In this document: positions 1 to 7,742 of the stretch, one piece after another
How the letters are laid out: the number at the start of each line of letters is the position of its first letter
How positions within the stretch are numbered: the stretch's first letter is position 1
DNA from: CAYNZV01 sp965217095
Lineage (GTDB): Bacteria; Latescibacterota; UBA2968; UBA8231
Length of the DNA stretch: 64,000 nucleotides
NCBI GenBank assembly: GCA_965217095.1
Contig: OZ244235.1
Coordinates: 3,782,001 to 3,846,000 of the forward strand
Direction of reading: 5' to 3'
Notes under the pieces: model-generated
The model's database searches: none
Told to the model about the DNA's origin: nothing
The model's input: the letters and a program-made list of their open reading frames with translations, nothing else
Position numbers and translations under genes: made by a program

Positions 1-1053
1 TTCAAGGGAGCCGGCCCCATCCTGGACGATCTCGATTGGGACGTCAAGGCGTACTTCGCCCTGGGGGGAGCGGTGCACGATGCTGCTATCTCGGCCTGGG
101 GCATCAAGGGCTGGTACGATTACGTCCGCCCCATTTCGGCCATCCGCTGGATGGCCGACACCGGCCAAAGCAGCGACCCGGTCCGACCGCGCTTCCACCC
201 GGCCGGCATCCCGCTCATCGACGGCTATATCGAGCTGGTCGAGGCGGACGACCCGCTAGCCGGCGACGAGGGCGAGCACGTCAACAAAATCAAACTCAAG
301 GCCTGGCGCGGCCCCACCTACATCACCAACCCCGACACCGATATGGCCCGCGTCGGCTGGATCCTGGCCGAAAACTGGTGGTCGTACCAGCGCCCCACCT
401 TCGTCACCCCGCCGTTTGCCGGCTATATCTCGGGCCACTCGATGTTTTCGCGCGCCGCCGCCGAGGTCATGACCCTGCTCACCGGCGATCCCTTCTTCCC
501 CGGCGGGATGGGCGAATTCCATGCCCCGCGCAGCGAATTCCTCGTCTTTGAGGAAGGCCCCTCCGTCGACGTGGTGCTGCAGTGGGCCACATACCGCGAC
601 GCCTCGGACCAGACCAGTCTCTCGCGCATCTGGGGCGGCATCCACCCGCCGGCCGACGATATTCCCGGCCGCCTGATCGGCCTGCGCATCGGCCGCGACG
701 CGTTCGCCCTGGCCGAGGAACACTTCAGCGCGCCGCAGACGGCGGTGACGGAGGAAAAGGTCGATGAGGTGCCAGCAGATTTCGCCCTGGAGCAGAACTG
801 GCCCAATCCCTTCAACGCCGGCACGGCCATCTCCTTTGCGCTACCCGCCCATGATGCCGTGGACCTGGCGGTGTACAACATATCGGGCCAGCGCGTGGTC
901 ACGCTGGTGCTGGGGGAGCGCCCGGCCGGGCGCTATCGGGTGGCTTGGGACGGCCGCGACGGCTTTGGCGCCGAACTGGCCAGCGGCGCCTATCTATACC
1001 GCCTGCGGGCAGGCGACCGGGTACACACGCGCAAACTGCTGCTGCTGCGATAG
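1..1053 (+). CDS. Vanadium-haloperoxidase/PAP2-like secreted protein with C-terminal sorting domain (5' partial)
   Basis: The reading frame is open from base 1, so the N-terminus lies outside the window; the stop is TAG at 1051-1053. Two motifs of the vanadium-dependent haloperoxidase/PAP2 superfamily are visible: SGHS at about 430-441 and GGIHPPADDIPGR at about 634-672. They supply the vanadate- or phosphate-binding Ser-Gly-His, the second His and an Arg. The last 95 or so residues (from about 770) contain NWPNPFN followed by a small beta-sandwich with SGAYLYRL and end RKLLLLR. This is the FlgD-like/type IX secretion sorting domain typical of FCB-group and related candidate phyla. The protein is therefore probably exported and anchored or released at the cell surface. 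Whether it halogenates or acts as a phosphatase cannot be read from the sequence. The 209-bp gap downstream holds only a hairpin-forming repeat. Confidence 0.85.
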   Translation, partial: FKGAGPILDDLDWDVKAYFALGGAVHDAAISAWGIKGWYDYVRPISAIRWMADTGQSSDPVRPRFHPAGIPLIDGYIELVEADDPLAGDEGEHVNKIKLKAWRGPTYITNPDTDMARVGWILAENWWSYQRPTFVTPPFAGYISGHSMFSRAAAEVMTLLTGDPFFPGGMGEFHAPRSEFLVFEEGPSVDVVLQWATYRDASDQTSLSRIWGGIHPPADDIPGRLIGLRIGRDAFALAEEHFSAPQTAVTEEKVDEVPADFALEQNWPNPFNAGTAISFALPAHDAVDLAVYNISGQRVVTLVLGERPAGRYRVAWDGRDGFGAELASGAYLYRLRAGDRVHTRKLLLLR

Positions 1054-1201
1054 GGGCCAGGACCGACGCGAGGGTTCTCTGCTGGCCGCAGGCATCCCGA
1101 CCGTATCGTTTGACGCCCGCATCATCTGAAGACGCGCTCAAGGCAGCACAGACTTTTTTGGAAACGTGTGATGCGTGAAGAACGTGAGCCAAATTGGAAT
1201 A

Positions 1202-1234
1202 AGAAACCGAGCTGTTCGGAAAACGTCGGTTTCT
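1202..1234 (+). promoter_or_regulatory. Perfect 9-bp inverted repeat upstream of the small-protein/PhyH pair
   Basis: AGAAACCGA (1202-1210) and TCGGTTTCT (1226-1234) are perfect inverted repeats separated by 15 bases. They end 28 bases before the ATG at 1263, and GGAAGGGAG lies between as ribosome binding site. No T-run follows, so a simple intrinsic terminator is unlikely. It could be an operator or a leader hairpin. No similar repeat was seen upstream of the second copy of the gene pair near 58 kb. Confidence 0.35.
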
Positions 1235-1262
1235 GTGGTATCATCAGGAAGGGAGAAACTTA

Positions 1263-1634
1263 ATGACTGAAGCGCAGAAAGAACTCATGGAAACGCTGAC
1301 ATCGGAACTACAGCGCGGCACCCTGACAGCAGACAGGTTACGCCAAGGAATCAGGGATATCGTGGGGGAAAACGGTCATCAACAGCAGGATGTCCTCTAT
1401 CTACAGGCAAGCAGCACTTCACCTGGATCCGGGGTGGTCGGTATGCTGCAGATCGAGGACGGGGAGCTCTCCGAGGGGCCGCCTGATCCGGATAACTGGC
1501 CCTATAAAACAGTGCTGGACGCCGTCCGGGATGGCTGGCGGATCATCTCTTTCCCCAATATGGCGCTACTTACTGTGGACGAAAAGGAGTTTTATGGCCT
1601 CGGTTTTGAATTCATTCTGGAACGCTGGAGGTAA
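1263..1634 (+). CDS. Small conserved protein of unknown function, partner of a PhyH dioxygenase
   Basis: This 123-residue protein has no family I recognise. It is clearly homologous to the 119-residue product at 56851-57210. Shared blocks include LYLQ, WPYK(T/S)V, DGWRII.FP.MALL, and a C-terminal segment matching (Y)GFG-(D/E)FILE(K/R)WR. The conserved half is the C-terminal 75 residues, rich in Trp and aromatic residues, while the N-terminus is a charged helical stretch. There is no signal peptide or membrane segment, so it is probably cytoplasmic. A good ribosome binding site (GGAAGGGAGAAACTTA) fixes the ATG. The stop is 3 bp before the start of the PhyH gene at 1638, so the two are surely cotranscribed. 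The second copy is also adjacent to a PhyH gene of the same subfamily, but in the opposite order. An accessory or chaperone role for the dioxygenase is inference. Confidence 0.85.
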   Translation: MTEAQKELMETLTSELQRGTLTADRLRQGIRDIVGENGHQQQDVLYLQASSTSPGSGVVGMLQIEDGELSEGPPDPDNWPYKTVLDAVRDGWRIISFPNMALLTVDEKEFYGLGFEFILERWR

Positions 1635-1637
1635 ACT

Positions 1638-2501
1638 ATGCGAATATCAGAACAGAAAACCTACGACTGTGAACCAACCATGACCGACAGTCAAATGCTG
1701 GAATTTTGCAAAAACGGGTATCTGATGCTTGAGGGCATCGTTCCCAATGAAGTTAATCGCACGACGATGGAATACTGCAACGAACACTCCGATATGGAGC
1801 CCAACGGCATTCTGCTGGAAGACTGGTTCGTCGAGAACGTGATCGTCAACCCGGCGGCCTCCGGCGCCGTGCGCTCGCTCTTAGGGGCTGATTTCCACCT
1901 GCCGATACTGATGAGCAATCATCGTGTGCAAGGTCCGATGCAGACTATCGGCGGTTGGCATGTGGACGGCAACTATCACTACACGCACGAACTCAATTTT
2001 CTGCAAGTTTTCTACTATCCCCAAGATACGCCCATTGAAATGGGGCCGACGCAGATTGTGCCAGGCTCACATCTCGTGCGCAACAGACACAGATTCATGG
2101 GACATCTAGGGAGCATCCGGGATGCAAAGCCCACAACTGCGCCCGCCGGCTCCATCTTCCTCACCATCTACCACATCTGGCACCGCCGTGGGCCCTCTAC
2201 GGCTTCGGGCATCCGCAATATGCTCAAGTATTTCTACTGGCGCACCACGCCGCCAAAGCGGGACTGGGCCGTTGAGCCGGACTTCGATTTTGCCACGGCC
2301 CAATACGCCGGTCCCGCCTTTGGCTATGTAGAGAAGTTCCGCGACGCAATCAAGGTATCAGAGATGTTCTTGTGGCTCTGTGGACGCCACAAGTCGTTCC
2401 AAAATCTGGGCGGGCAAAGCTGGCCCCTGCCTGCGGATCGCACTGACCTCCCCTATGGTTTCCCCCCAGGGTTGCCGCAGCCCGGATCGGTTGAGTTGTA
2501 G
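1638..2501 (+). CDS. Phytanoyl-CoA dioxygenase (PhyH) family protein
   Basis: This 287-residue protein is a predicted Fe(II)/2-oxoglutarate-dependent oxygenase. The HxD iron-binding motif is WHVD (H108, D110) and the distal histidine is in IWHRRG (H182). Family landmarks FYYPQDTP, GPTQIVPGSH and PAGSIFL lie between. The N-terminus (DCEPTMTDSQMLEFCKNGY) is almost the same as in the paralogue at 57210-58040 (DCEPTLTDSEVMNFCREGY), so the two form a subfamily. It follows the small unknown gene by 3 bp and ends shortly before an IS1595-type element. The C-terminal 50 residues differ from the paralogue, which ends in a CxxC-containing tail absent here. The substrate is unknown; such enzymes hydroxylate lipids, amino acids or natural products. 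Start ATG at 1638 follows GGAGG at 1627-1631. Confidence 0.9.
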   Translation: MRISEQKTYDCEPTMTDSQMLEFCKNGYLMLEGIVPNEVNRTTMEYCNEHSDMEPNGILLEDWFVENVIVNPAASGAVRSLLGADFHLPILMSNHRVQGPMQTIGGWHVDGNYHYTHELNFLQVFYYPQDTPIEMGPTQIVPGSHLVRNRHRFMGHLGSIRDAKPTTAPAGSIFLTIYHIWHRRGPSTASGIRNMLKYFYWRTTPPKRDWAVEPDFDFATAQYAGPAFGYVEKFRDAIKVSEMFLWLCGRHKSFQNLGGQSWPLPADRTDLPYGFPPGLPQPGSVEL

Positions 2502-2564
2502 GATCACTCAAATCTCTGATGTCCATCCTGATCATCGCCGCCCGCTATTGGCGATAATGCCACT

Positions 2565-3696
2565 TGGGGGTATCCATTTAACCGGAGTTACCATATGTTC
2601 AGTGCATGGCGTATCCTCGCGCTGGCAAGCACTACCCGGGCTCGGTTGGCGAGTTTCAAGCCTGGTTTCGAACCGATGCGGACTGCCTGGACTACCTCGA
2701 ATGGCTGCGGTGGCCCGACGGCTTCGTCTGTCCGAGTTGCGGCCACGAAGGCGGTTGGCGCTTGGGCGATGGCCGCTTCATGTGTCCGGCGTGTTCGACA
2801 CGCAGTTCGGTGACGGCCGGTACGATCTTCGATCGGACGCGGACACCCTTGACGATATGGTACACCGCCTGCTGGCTGTTCGCCACCGGTAAAGACGGGA
2901 TCTCGGCGTTGAGCTTGAAGCGAGTACTGGAGATCAGCTCCTACCAGACTGCCTGGGCCATGCCGCACCGCCTGCGGTCGGTGTTGGTACGTCCCGGTCG
3001 GGATCTGCTGAGCGGGACGGTACAGGTGGACGAGACCTACATCGGCGGCGCCGAGCCTGGGCTGGCCGGTGGCCGCGCTAGGGGCAAGAAGGTGCTGACC
3101 GGTATCGCAGTTGAGGTTCATGAGCCGAGAGGATTGGGGCGGTGCCGCATGTCGCCACTGGCCGATGCCTCTGCCGAGACCTTGCACGCGTTCGTGATGG
3201 ATCACGTCGAGCCGGGCTCGACGATCATCACCGACGGGTGGCCCGCTTATCAGGGACTGGCTCAGCTCGGCTACGAGCACGATCGGCGCAGCCAGGGCGC
3301 GGCCCGCGCTCGGGGCGATGATCCCAACAAGCTGTTGCCCGCCGTGCACCGCGTTGTCTCACTGGCCAAGCGGTGGCTGCTGGGAACGCATCAAGGGGCC
3401 GCCGACAGTACCCACATGAGCCACTACCTCAACGAGTTCGTGTTCCGCTTCAATCGCCGCCGCTCCCGCAGCCGCGGCATGGTGTTTTATCGCGTGCTCG
3501 AGCTGGCCGTGGCCCACGAGCCGATGCGTTTCCAGGATCTCATTGCCAGCCGACGCCGAGGAAGCTGCCCCCCGAGCCGCCCAAACGGCGAGGGCATCCC
3601 ACGAGCCTGGAACGCCCAGGGGCAAACCGGCCGTGGCGGTCGGCGGCCGAACACTGATGGGGGTCGCGACGCACTCCGGTTAAATGGATACCCCCA
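2565..3696 (+). mobile_element. IS1595-family insertion sequence, copy 1
   Basis: The ends are perfect inverted repeats of at least 22 bp beginning TGGGGGTATCCATTTAACCG (left) and the complement ending at 3696 (right). The flanks carry a target duplication: ATGCCACT at 2557-2564 and 3697-3704 (10 bp, AATGCCACTT, if only GGGGG...CCCCC is taken as the element). An 8-bp duplication is usual for IS1595 relatives. A nearly identical copy lies in inverse orientation at 15445-16579. The element sits between the PhyH gene and the cupin gene without breaking either, although the transposase frame runs into the cupin start. Confidence 0.93.
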
Positions 3697-3769
3697 ATGC
3701 CACTTATTTGTCCTATCCTCCAAATTCAAACGACCTGAAAGGAGAACAGTGTGCCTGGAAAATTCATAA
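2606..3769 (+). CDS. IS1595-family transposase with frameshifted C-terminus
   Basis: The N-terminus carries a zinc ribbon (CPSC...CPAC at about residues 33-58) followed by the ISXO2-like DDE-type domain. Visible pieces are VDETYIGG (first Asp), ITDGWPAYQGL (second Asp) and HMSHYLNEFVFRFNRR with the acidic/Asn third site. Compared with copy 2, one G is missing near 3554 (GACGCC against GACGGCC). After about residue 316 the protein therefore leaves its normal frame, in which it would stop at 3657. Instead it reads through the right inverted repeat and overlaps the first 19 bases of the cupin gene. The catalytic core is upstream of the shift, so activity may be retained. The original protein was about 350 residues. 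Confidence 0.88.
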   Translation: MAYPRAGKHYPGSVGEFQAWFRTDADCLDYLEWLRWPDGFVCPSCGHEGGWRLGDGRFMCPACSTRSSVTAGTIFDRTRTPLTIWYTACWLFATGKDGISALSLKRVLEISSYQTAWAMPHRLRSVLVRPGRDLLSGTVQVDETYIGGAEPGLAGGRARGKKVLTGIAVEVHEPRGLGRCRMSPLADASAETLHAFVMDHVEPGSTIITDGWPAYQGLAQLGYEHDRRSQGAARARGDDPNKLLPAVHRVVSLAKRWLLGTHQGAADSTHMSHYLNEFVFRFNRRRSRSRGMVFYRVLELAVAHEPMRFQDLIASRRRGSCPPSRPNGEGIPRAWNAQGQTGRGGRRPNTDGGRDALRLNGYPQCHLFVLSSKFKRPERRTVCLENS

Positions 3770-4152
3770 CTGCTGCACGGGCTGAACGCGAACACCTCGA
3801 CTGGGGGTCGCTCGGGTGGTTCAGCCGGCCCACTACAACGGAGGCAGAACAGCTAGTAGTCATCGAGGTAAACCTCCGGGACGGTGGTGGGCACAACTTC
3901 CACAAACATCCCCAACAGGGGGAAGTGATATACGTTATCGACGGGACGATTGAACAGTGGCTCAGAGATGAGAAGCATATGCTGAGTGCCGGCGACTCGG
4001 TGTTCATTCCCGCTGACGCGGTACACGCTTCGTTCAATACCTCTGGTAAGCCAGCCAAATTGCTTGCGATTCTCAGTCCATGCGTCGGCGAAGAAGGGTA
4101 TCAGTTGGTAGATGTCGCCGACAGGGCACCGTGGAATAACCTGCGCACATGA
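3751..4152 (+). CDS. Cupin-domain protein
   Basis: This 133-residue single-domain cupin has motif 1 as HNFHKHPQQGEVIYVIDG (metal ligands His, His and Glu) and motif 2 as GDSVFIPADAVHASFN (fourth ligand His). Cupins of this size are isomerases, dioxygenase-like enzymes or sugar-binding sensors; the sequence does not decide among these. The start is GTG at 3751, preceded by GAAAGGAGAACA, a strong ribosome binding site. IS1595 copy 1 was inserted 54 bp upstream and may have separated the gene from its original promoter. Downstream, on the same strand, are a nitrilase-family amidase and an HpaI-type aldolase. Confidence 0.85.
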   Translation: MPGKFITAARAEREHLDWGSLGWFSRPTTTEAEQLVVIEVNLRDGGGHNFHKHPQQGEVIYVIDGTIEQWLRDEKHMLSAGDSVFIPADAVHASFNTSGKPAKLLAILSPCVGEEGYQLVDVADRAPWNNLRT

Positions 4153-4275
4153 AACAGGGAAACCCTTGCGCTCAAGTTGGCAGAAGGAGCGCGCTTGGTT
4201 CTCGCGAGCTGTGGTAAAACGGACTGGTAGTTAACGGTGGGCGCCAATACTCTTATCCTGGATCTGGAGGTCAAA

Positions 4276-5163
4276 ATGGCAAGTCACATACTCGTCGGCA
4301 TCGTGACCATGGAGGCGACCCCATGGCTATTGGAGGAGAACTTCGAACGCATGGAAGCGTACGTGCGCGAGGCGGCGCGGCGACGGGCGCACCTGGTCAT
4401 CGCGCCCGAGTCGGTGCTCGACGGGTATGTCTGCGGCGCCGACTCCGAGGTCAGCCGTGAACGCATGGTGCAGATCGCCCAGACCATGCCCGACGGTCCC
4501 TACCTGATCCGCGGCGGAGAGCTGAGTCGCGAGCTGGGCATCTACCTGATTTTCGGGTTTCTCGAGCTGGACGGCGAGGATCTGTACAATACCTGTGCAA
4601 TGTTCGATCCTAAAGGTGATATCATTGCTAAACACAGCAAGGTACACTCCGGTGGCGAGGCGTTTATCACCCCGGGTCGCGAGCTCAAGCCTTTCGACAC
4701 CGCCCTGGGGCGCATCGGATTTCTGATCTGCAAGGACCGCGAGGTGCAGGACAACTTCAATATGCATGGCGTGCAGGATGTAGATGCGGTCATCATACCC
4801 ATGGACGGTTCGGGCGGCAAGAACAACACGCGGAAGCTGATCCAGCGGGCCCAGGACAACTGCTGCTGGATCGTGGTAGCCAATACCTGGAGCGCCGTGA
4901 TGATCGACCCCAGCGGCGACGTGATCCTGGAGAAGTACGAGTCGGAATGCGTCAGCGTGCAACGTGCCGACTTCAAAAGCGCCCCCAGAGGACCGGGCCG
5001 GACCCGCTTCAGCGAACGACGATATGATCTCTACGGCCCCCTCACGGGTTCGAACGAGACGGATAAGTACTACGATGAGCGTGGGCGCACCACGGATTTC
5101 GCCGAGCAGTTCGGCAAAGAACACCGAGAGAGTCTGCTAAAGAAATTGAAACGTGAGGATTAG
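4276..5163 (+). CDS. Carbon-nitrogen hydrolase (nitrilase superfamily)
   Basis: This cytoplasmic hydrolase of 295 residues would cleave amides, N-carbamoyl compounds or nitriles. The catalytic triad is visible: E45 in APES, K122 in AKHSKVHSGGE, and C152 in LICKDREV. The Cys motif reads ICKDR where many relatives have ICYD. I chose ATG 4276 because GATCTGGAGG precedes it; an upstream GTG at 4237 would add 13 unsupported residues. The C-terminal 60 residues (after SERRYDLYGPL) form the usual tail involved in oligomer packing. It lies 91 bp upstream of an HpaI-type aldolase on the same strand, so the pair could degrade a small amide-bearing acid. The substrate is unknown. Confidence 0.9.
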   Translation: MASHILVGIVTMEATPWLLEENFERMEAYVREAARRRAHLVIAPESVLDGYVCGADSEVSRERMVQIAQTMPDGPYLIRGGELSRELGIYLIFGFLELDGEDLYNTCAMFDPKGDIIAKHSKVHSGGEAFITPGRELKPFDTALGRIGFLICKDREVQDNFNMHGVQDVDAVIIPMDGSGGKNNTRKLIQRAQDNCCWIVVANTWSAVMIDPSGDVILEKYESECVSVQRADFKSAPRGPGRTRFSERRYDLYGPLTGSNETDKYYDERGRTTDFAEQFGKEHRESLLKKLKRED

Positions 5164-5254
5164 CCAAGGGCCATGACTTGACTGAGGTCCCGGAATCCCG
5201 TTTTGTCATCGCGCTCCGTTGTTTAACCAATCAACCGGTAAAGGGAGGACACAG

Positions 5255-6001
5255 GTGCAGATCAGACCGAATCGAGTCAAACGCAAACTGGCAGCTGGCG
5301 AAGTCGCCTGCGTGGTCGGCGGCATCAGCTGGGCCGACGACATCGAAGCCTTCGGGCCCAACGACTTCGACGGGATATGGATCGAGGGGGAGCACGGTCC
5401 GGCCGATCCGGCCGACATGGGCGATCTGACCCGGGCCTGCGACATCTGGGGCATCACCTCGGTCGTGCGCGTCAACCGCAACGACCAGAACCTGATCTAC
5501 CGGATCCTCGACCGCGGTGCGCAGGGCATCGTGGTGCCGCATGTCAACACCAAAGAAGAGGCCATCAACGTGGTGGAGGGAGGGAAGTTCGGGCCCATCG
5601 GCAAACGCGGGATGTACACCGGCCGGCAGGGCTTCGGCGTGGCCGACTACCCCAAGGTGGCCAACGACGAAACCCTGCTCATCGTCCTGATCGAGGACAT
5701 CGTCGCGGTGGAAAACCTGGAGGAGATACTCACCGTCGATCACATCGACGCATTCATGGTGGCGCCTAACGACCTGGCGAGCTCGATGGGATACACCGGA
5801 GAGATGAATCACCCCAAAGCTGTGGCCGTCAAGGACAGGGCGCTGCGGACCATCGTCGATGCGGGACGAACGGCGGGTTCGCTGGCCTTCAATCACACCG
5901 CTGCAGACCTCGTGTCGCAGGGTGTCCGCCTGCTGCTCACGCCGGTCGCGCCATGGCTGGCAGAGGGAGCCGCCGATTTCCTCGCGAAGGCGCGGGTCTG
6001 A
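5255..6001 (+). CDS. HpcH/HpaI aldolase-family protein
   Basis: The product is a class II, metal-dependent aldolase of 248 residues of the HpaI/citrate-lyase-beta barrel fold. It would cleave 2-keto-3-deoxy acids to pyruvate plus an aldehyde. Visible features are IEGEHGPAD (metal/substrate region), VVRVNRND with the substrate-binding Arg, GAQGIVVPHVNT, the metal ligands in VLIEDIVAVENL and FMVAPNDLASSMG, and GVRLLLTP near the end. GTG 5255 was chosen as start because AAGGGAGGACACAG immediately precedes it; a start at 5219 would lack such a signal. The gene is the last of the cupin-nitrilase-aldolase run and converges with the gene on the other strand (64-bp gap). Confidence 0.88.
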   Translation: MQIRPNRVKRKLAAGEVACVVGGISWADDIEAFGPNDFDGIWIEGEHGPADPADMGDLTRACDIWGITSVVRVNRNDQNLIYRILDRGAQGIVVPHVNTKEEAINVVEGGKFGPIGKRGMYTGRQGFGVADYPKVANDETLLIVLIEDIVAVENLEEILTVDHIDAFMVAPNDLASSMGYTGEMNHPKAVAVKDRALRTIVDAGRTAGSLAFNHTAADLVSQGVRLLLTPVAPWLAEGAADFLAKARV

Positions 6002-6065
6002 AGGCGGAGGACAGGTCATGCCCGACTCAAGCTCGGCGTTACCGCGGCAGGCAGCGACTTCCAGC

Positions 6066-7703
6066 TCAGGATTCGCACCGAATGCGCAGTTGCACCGTAT
6101 CCAGAACGACTGGAGATGAGGCGGACCCACCGCGTTTCTTCACCGCCACTTCCAGCTGATTCTCACCTCGATTGATCTGCTTGGCCTCGAGATTGCCCTG
6201 CAACCACTGACCTTCCTCCGGGTTTCGGTCCGGGTCGGTCGGTTGCACCCCATCGACAGCTACGCCGTTGAGTTTCACCGAGAAGTCGTCACCGGGAACC
6301 CAATCCCACAGATGCAGGCTGAAATCGATGCTGCGTGCACCGGCAGATCCGACATCCTCGCCCACCTGAAAACCCGCGGACACGGGGAGGGTAACCTCCG
6401 GGACTTCGGTGAAGCTATTGGGGCCTGCAAAACGCTCGATTCCGTAGAGCTTGTCTTTGCCCGCCATGGTTGCCGGTTCGCCGATCTCGCGCCACCATTG
6501 CGGCTCGCCAAAGGCGGGATTGAAGAGGTAGAGCCCATCGGCGCCGGCGTTGAACAGATTCGAGACGGCACCGCGCCAGGCGGCGAGTGTGCCTTCCCAC
6601 CCGTTGAACACAAGGATGAACGACGGTTTGCCGGCGCGTTCAGGCTGCCCCCCGTAGAGGGTCTCTATCCACGACCCGAACTGTCTGTATTTGCCATCGC
6701 TCAGTCCGAGAAAAGCCCAGCGATCCCAGAAGCCCCAGGACACACAGGGGTAGACCGGGACCTCGTACTTGTGTCCCAGGGCGATGATGTCGCTGTAGGA
6801 ACTGCAAAACACCGATTCCAAGCTGCCGCCGGGCATGAGCTGGTCGATCAATCCCTCCGCCAGCCACGTTTCCAGGTCCACGCCAACGTGTATACAATCC
6901 GCCAGGCTGAATGGAGTATGGGCAGCCAGTAGCAGCGGGCGCCCGCGTCGGCTGGCAACGTCGTCCGCCATGCGCCGAATGCGGCGGAGAAGATCGTTCA
7001 TTATCTCCACGTGTTCGGGTTCGACGGGATCTCCATCCCGCGACTCGCGGAAGAACGGCCAGTACTTGAAGAACTCCATGCCGATGAGGTCCACATCGTA
7101 GTTCTCCGCCACCTCTTCGATGATGCGGAAGATATGCTCGCGCACCTCCGGATTCGCGAAATCCAATCGCGTCCATTGTCCTTTCGGGTGGTGGTGGTGA
7201 CCATACTTGTCCCAGTCGCCTTGCTCACCCATCATACAGTCGGGATGCTCCTGTTTGAACGGTGCTAGCCCGTAGGTCCAGCGGCGGCTTCCAGGTGGAA
7301 AGGCGTCGTGGATATCGTTCATGCGCAGGCACCAAGCTGCTTCCATGCCGTGCTCGTGGCTGAAGTCCAGCTGGATTTCAAGCGTATCGCGGCCATACTT
7401 CTCCACCAGTTCCAGCGGGATCTCCTTGCCGTAGAACCCGCCGAGTTTGGTGTGGTGGGAAAAGGTGAGACCCGCCATGCAACTGGCGAACCAGTTGCTG
7501 TCCACCTGCGAGCCGATCAGGGGCGTGCTGCGGGCATCGAGGAAATCCTGTACCAGATCTCCGCTGGCGCGCACCGCCAGGGCTTCGGAAACATCATACT
7601 CGTGCTCTACTCCGGAGCGCGCTTCGATCGCGTCGTCGCCGTCGTTGTTGTAAATGATCCGGCGGCGGCGCCAGCGTGCCTTTTCCCGTTCCGCGTCCAT
7701 CAT
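6066..7703 (-). CDS. TIM-barrel glycosyl-hydrolase-like protein (paralogue of 26053-27690)
   Basis: This is a 545-residue protein without signal peptide. The first 370 residues look like the 'hypothetical glycosyl hydrolase' TIM-barrel group: WRRRRIIYNNDGDD at the start, FSHHTKLGGFYGK, RMNDIHD, LDFANPEVREHIF, NYDVDLIGMEFFKYWPFFRE (likely catalytic-strand region), and NLFNAGADGLYLFN. The last 130 residues form a separate beta domain (QVGEDVGS...FSLHLWDW...VKLNGV), also preserved as a decayed fragment at 25.6-25.9 kb. The paralogue at 26053-27690 has exactly the same length and is similar along its whole length. The start ATGATG follows GGAGATGCC. The PhyH gene upstream ends 39 bp before it, so they are probably cotranscribed. 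No substrate can be assigned. Confidence 0.78.
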   Translation of the reverse strand: MMDAEREKARWRRRRIIYNNDGDDAIEARSGVEHEYDVSEALAVRASGDLVQDFLDARSTPLIGSQVDSNWFASCMAGLTFSHHTKLGGFYGKEIPLELVEKYGRDTLEIQLDFSHEHGMEAAWCLRMNDIHDAFPPGSRRWTYGLAPFKQEHPDCMMGEQGDWDKYGHHHHPKGQWTRLDFANPEVREHIFRIIEEVAENYDVDLIGMEFFKYWPFFRESRDGDPVEPEHVEIMNDLLRRIRRMADDVASRRGRPLLLAAHTPFSLADCIHVGVDLETWLAEGLIDQLMPGGSLESVFCSSYSDIIALGHKYEVPVYPCVSWGFWDRWAFLGLSDGKYRQFGSWIETLYGGQPERAGKPSFILVFNGWEGTLAAWRGAVSNLFNAGADGLYLFNPAFGEPQWWREIGEPATMAGKDKLYGIERFAGPNSFTEVPEVTLPVSAGFQVGEDVGSAGARSIDFSLHLWDWVPGDDFSVKLNGVAVDGVQPTDPDRNPEEGQWLQGNLEAKQINRGENQLEVAVKKRGGSASSPVVLDTVQLRIRCES

Positions 7704-7742
7704 GATGGCATCTCCAGTTCATGCTTAATTGCCTGGTAGAAG

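Noticed and set aside
256..902. Long open frames on the minus strand inside the haloperoxidase-like gene
   Set aside because: They are antisense shadows in GC-rich coding DNA without start signals or recognisable protein sequence; the plus-strand gene has clear motifs.
1202..1234. Inverted repeat as an intrinsic terminator for the haloperoxidase-like gene
   Set aside because: No U-run follows the stem and it lies about 150 bp after the stop, close to the next start; kept only as a possible regulatory repeat.
4327..5124. 265-codon minus-strand frame opposite the nitrilase-family gene
   Set aside because: Antisense shadow; the nitrilase triad on the plus strand is complete.
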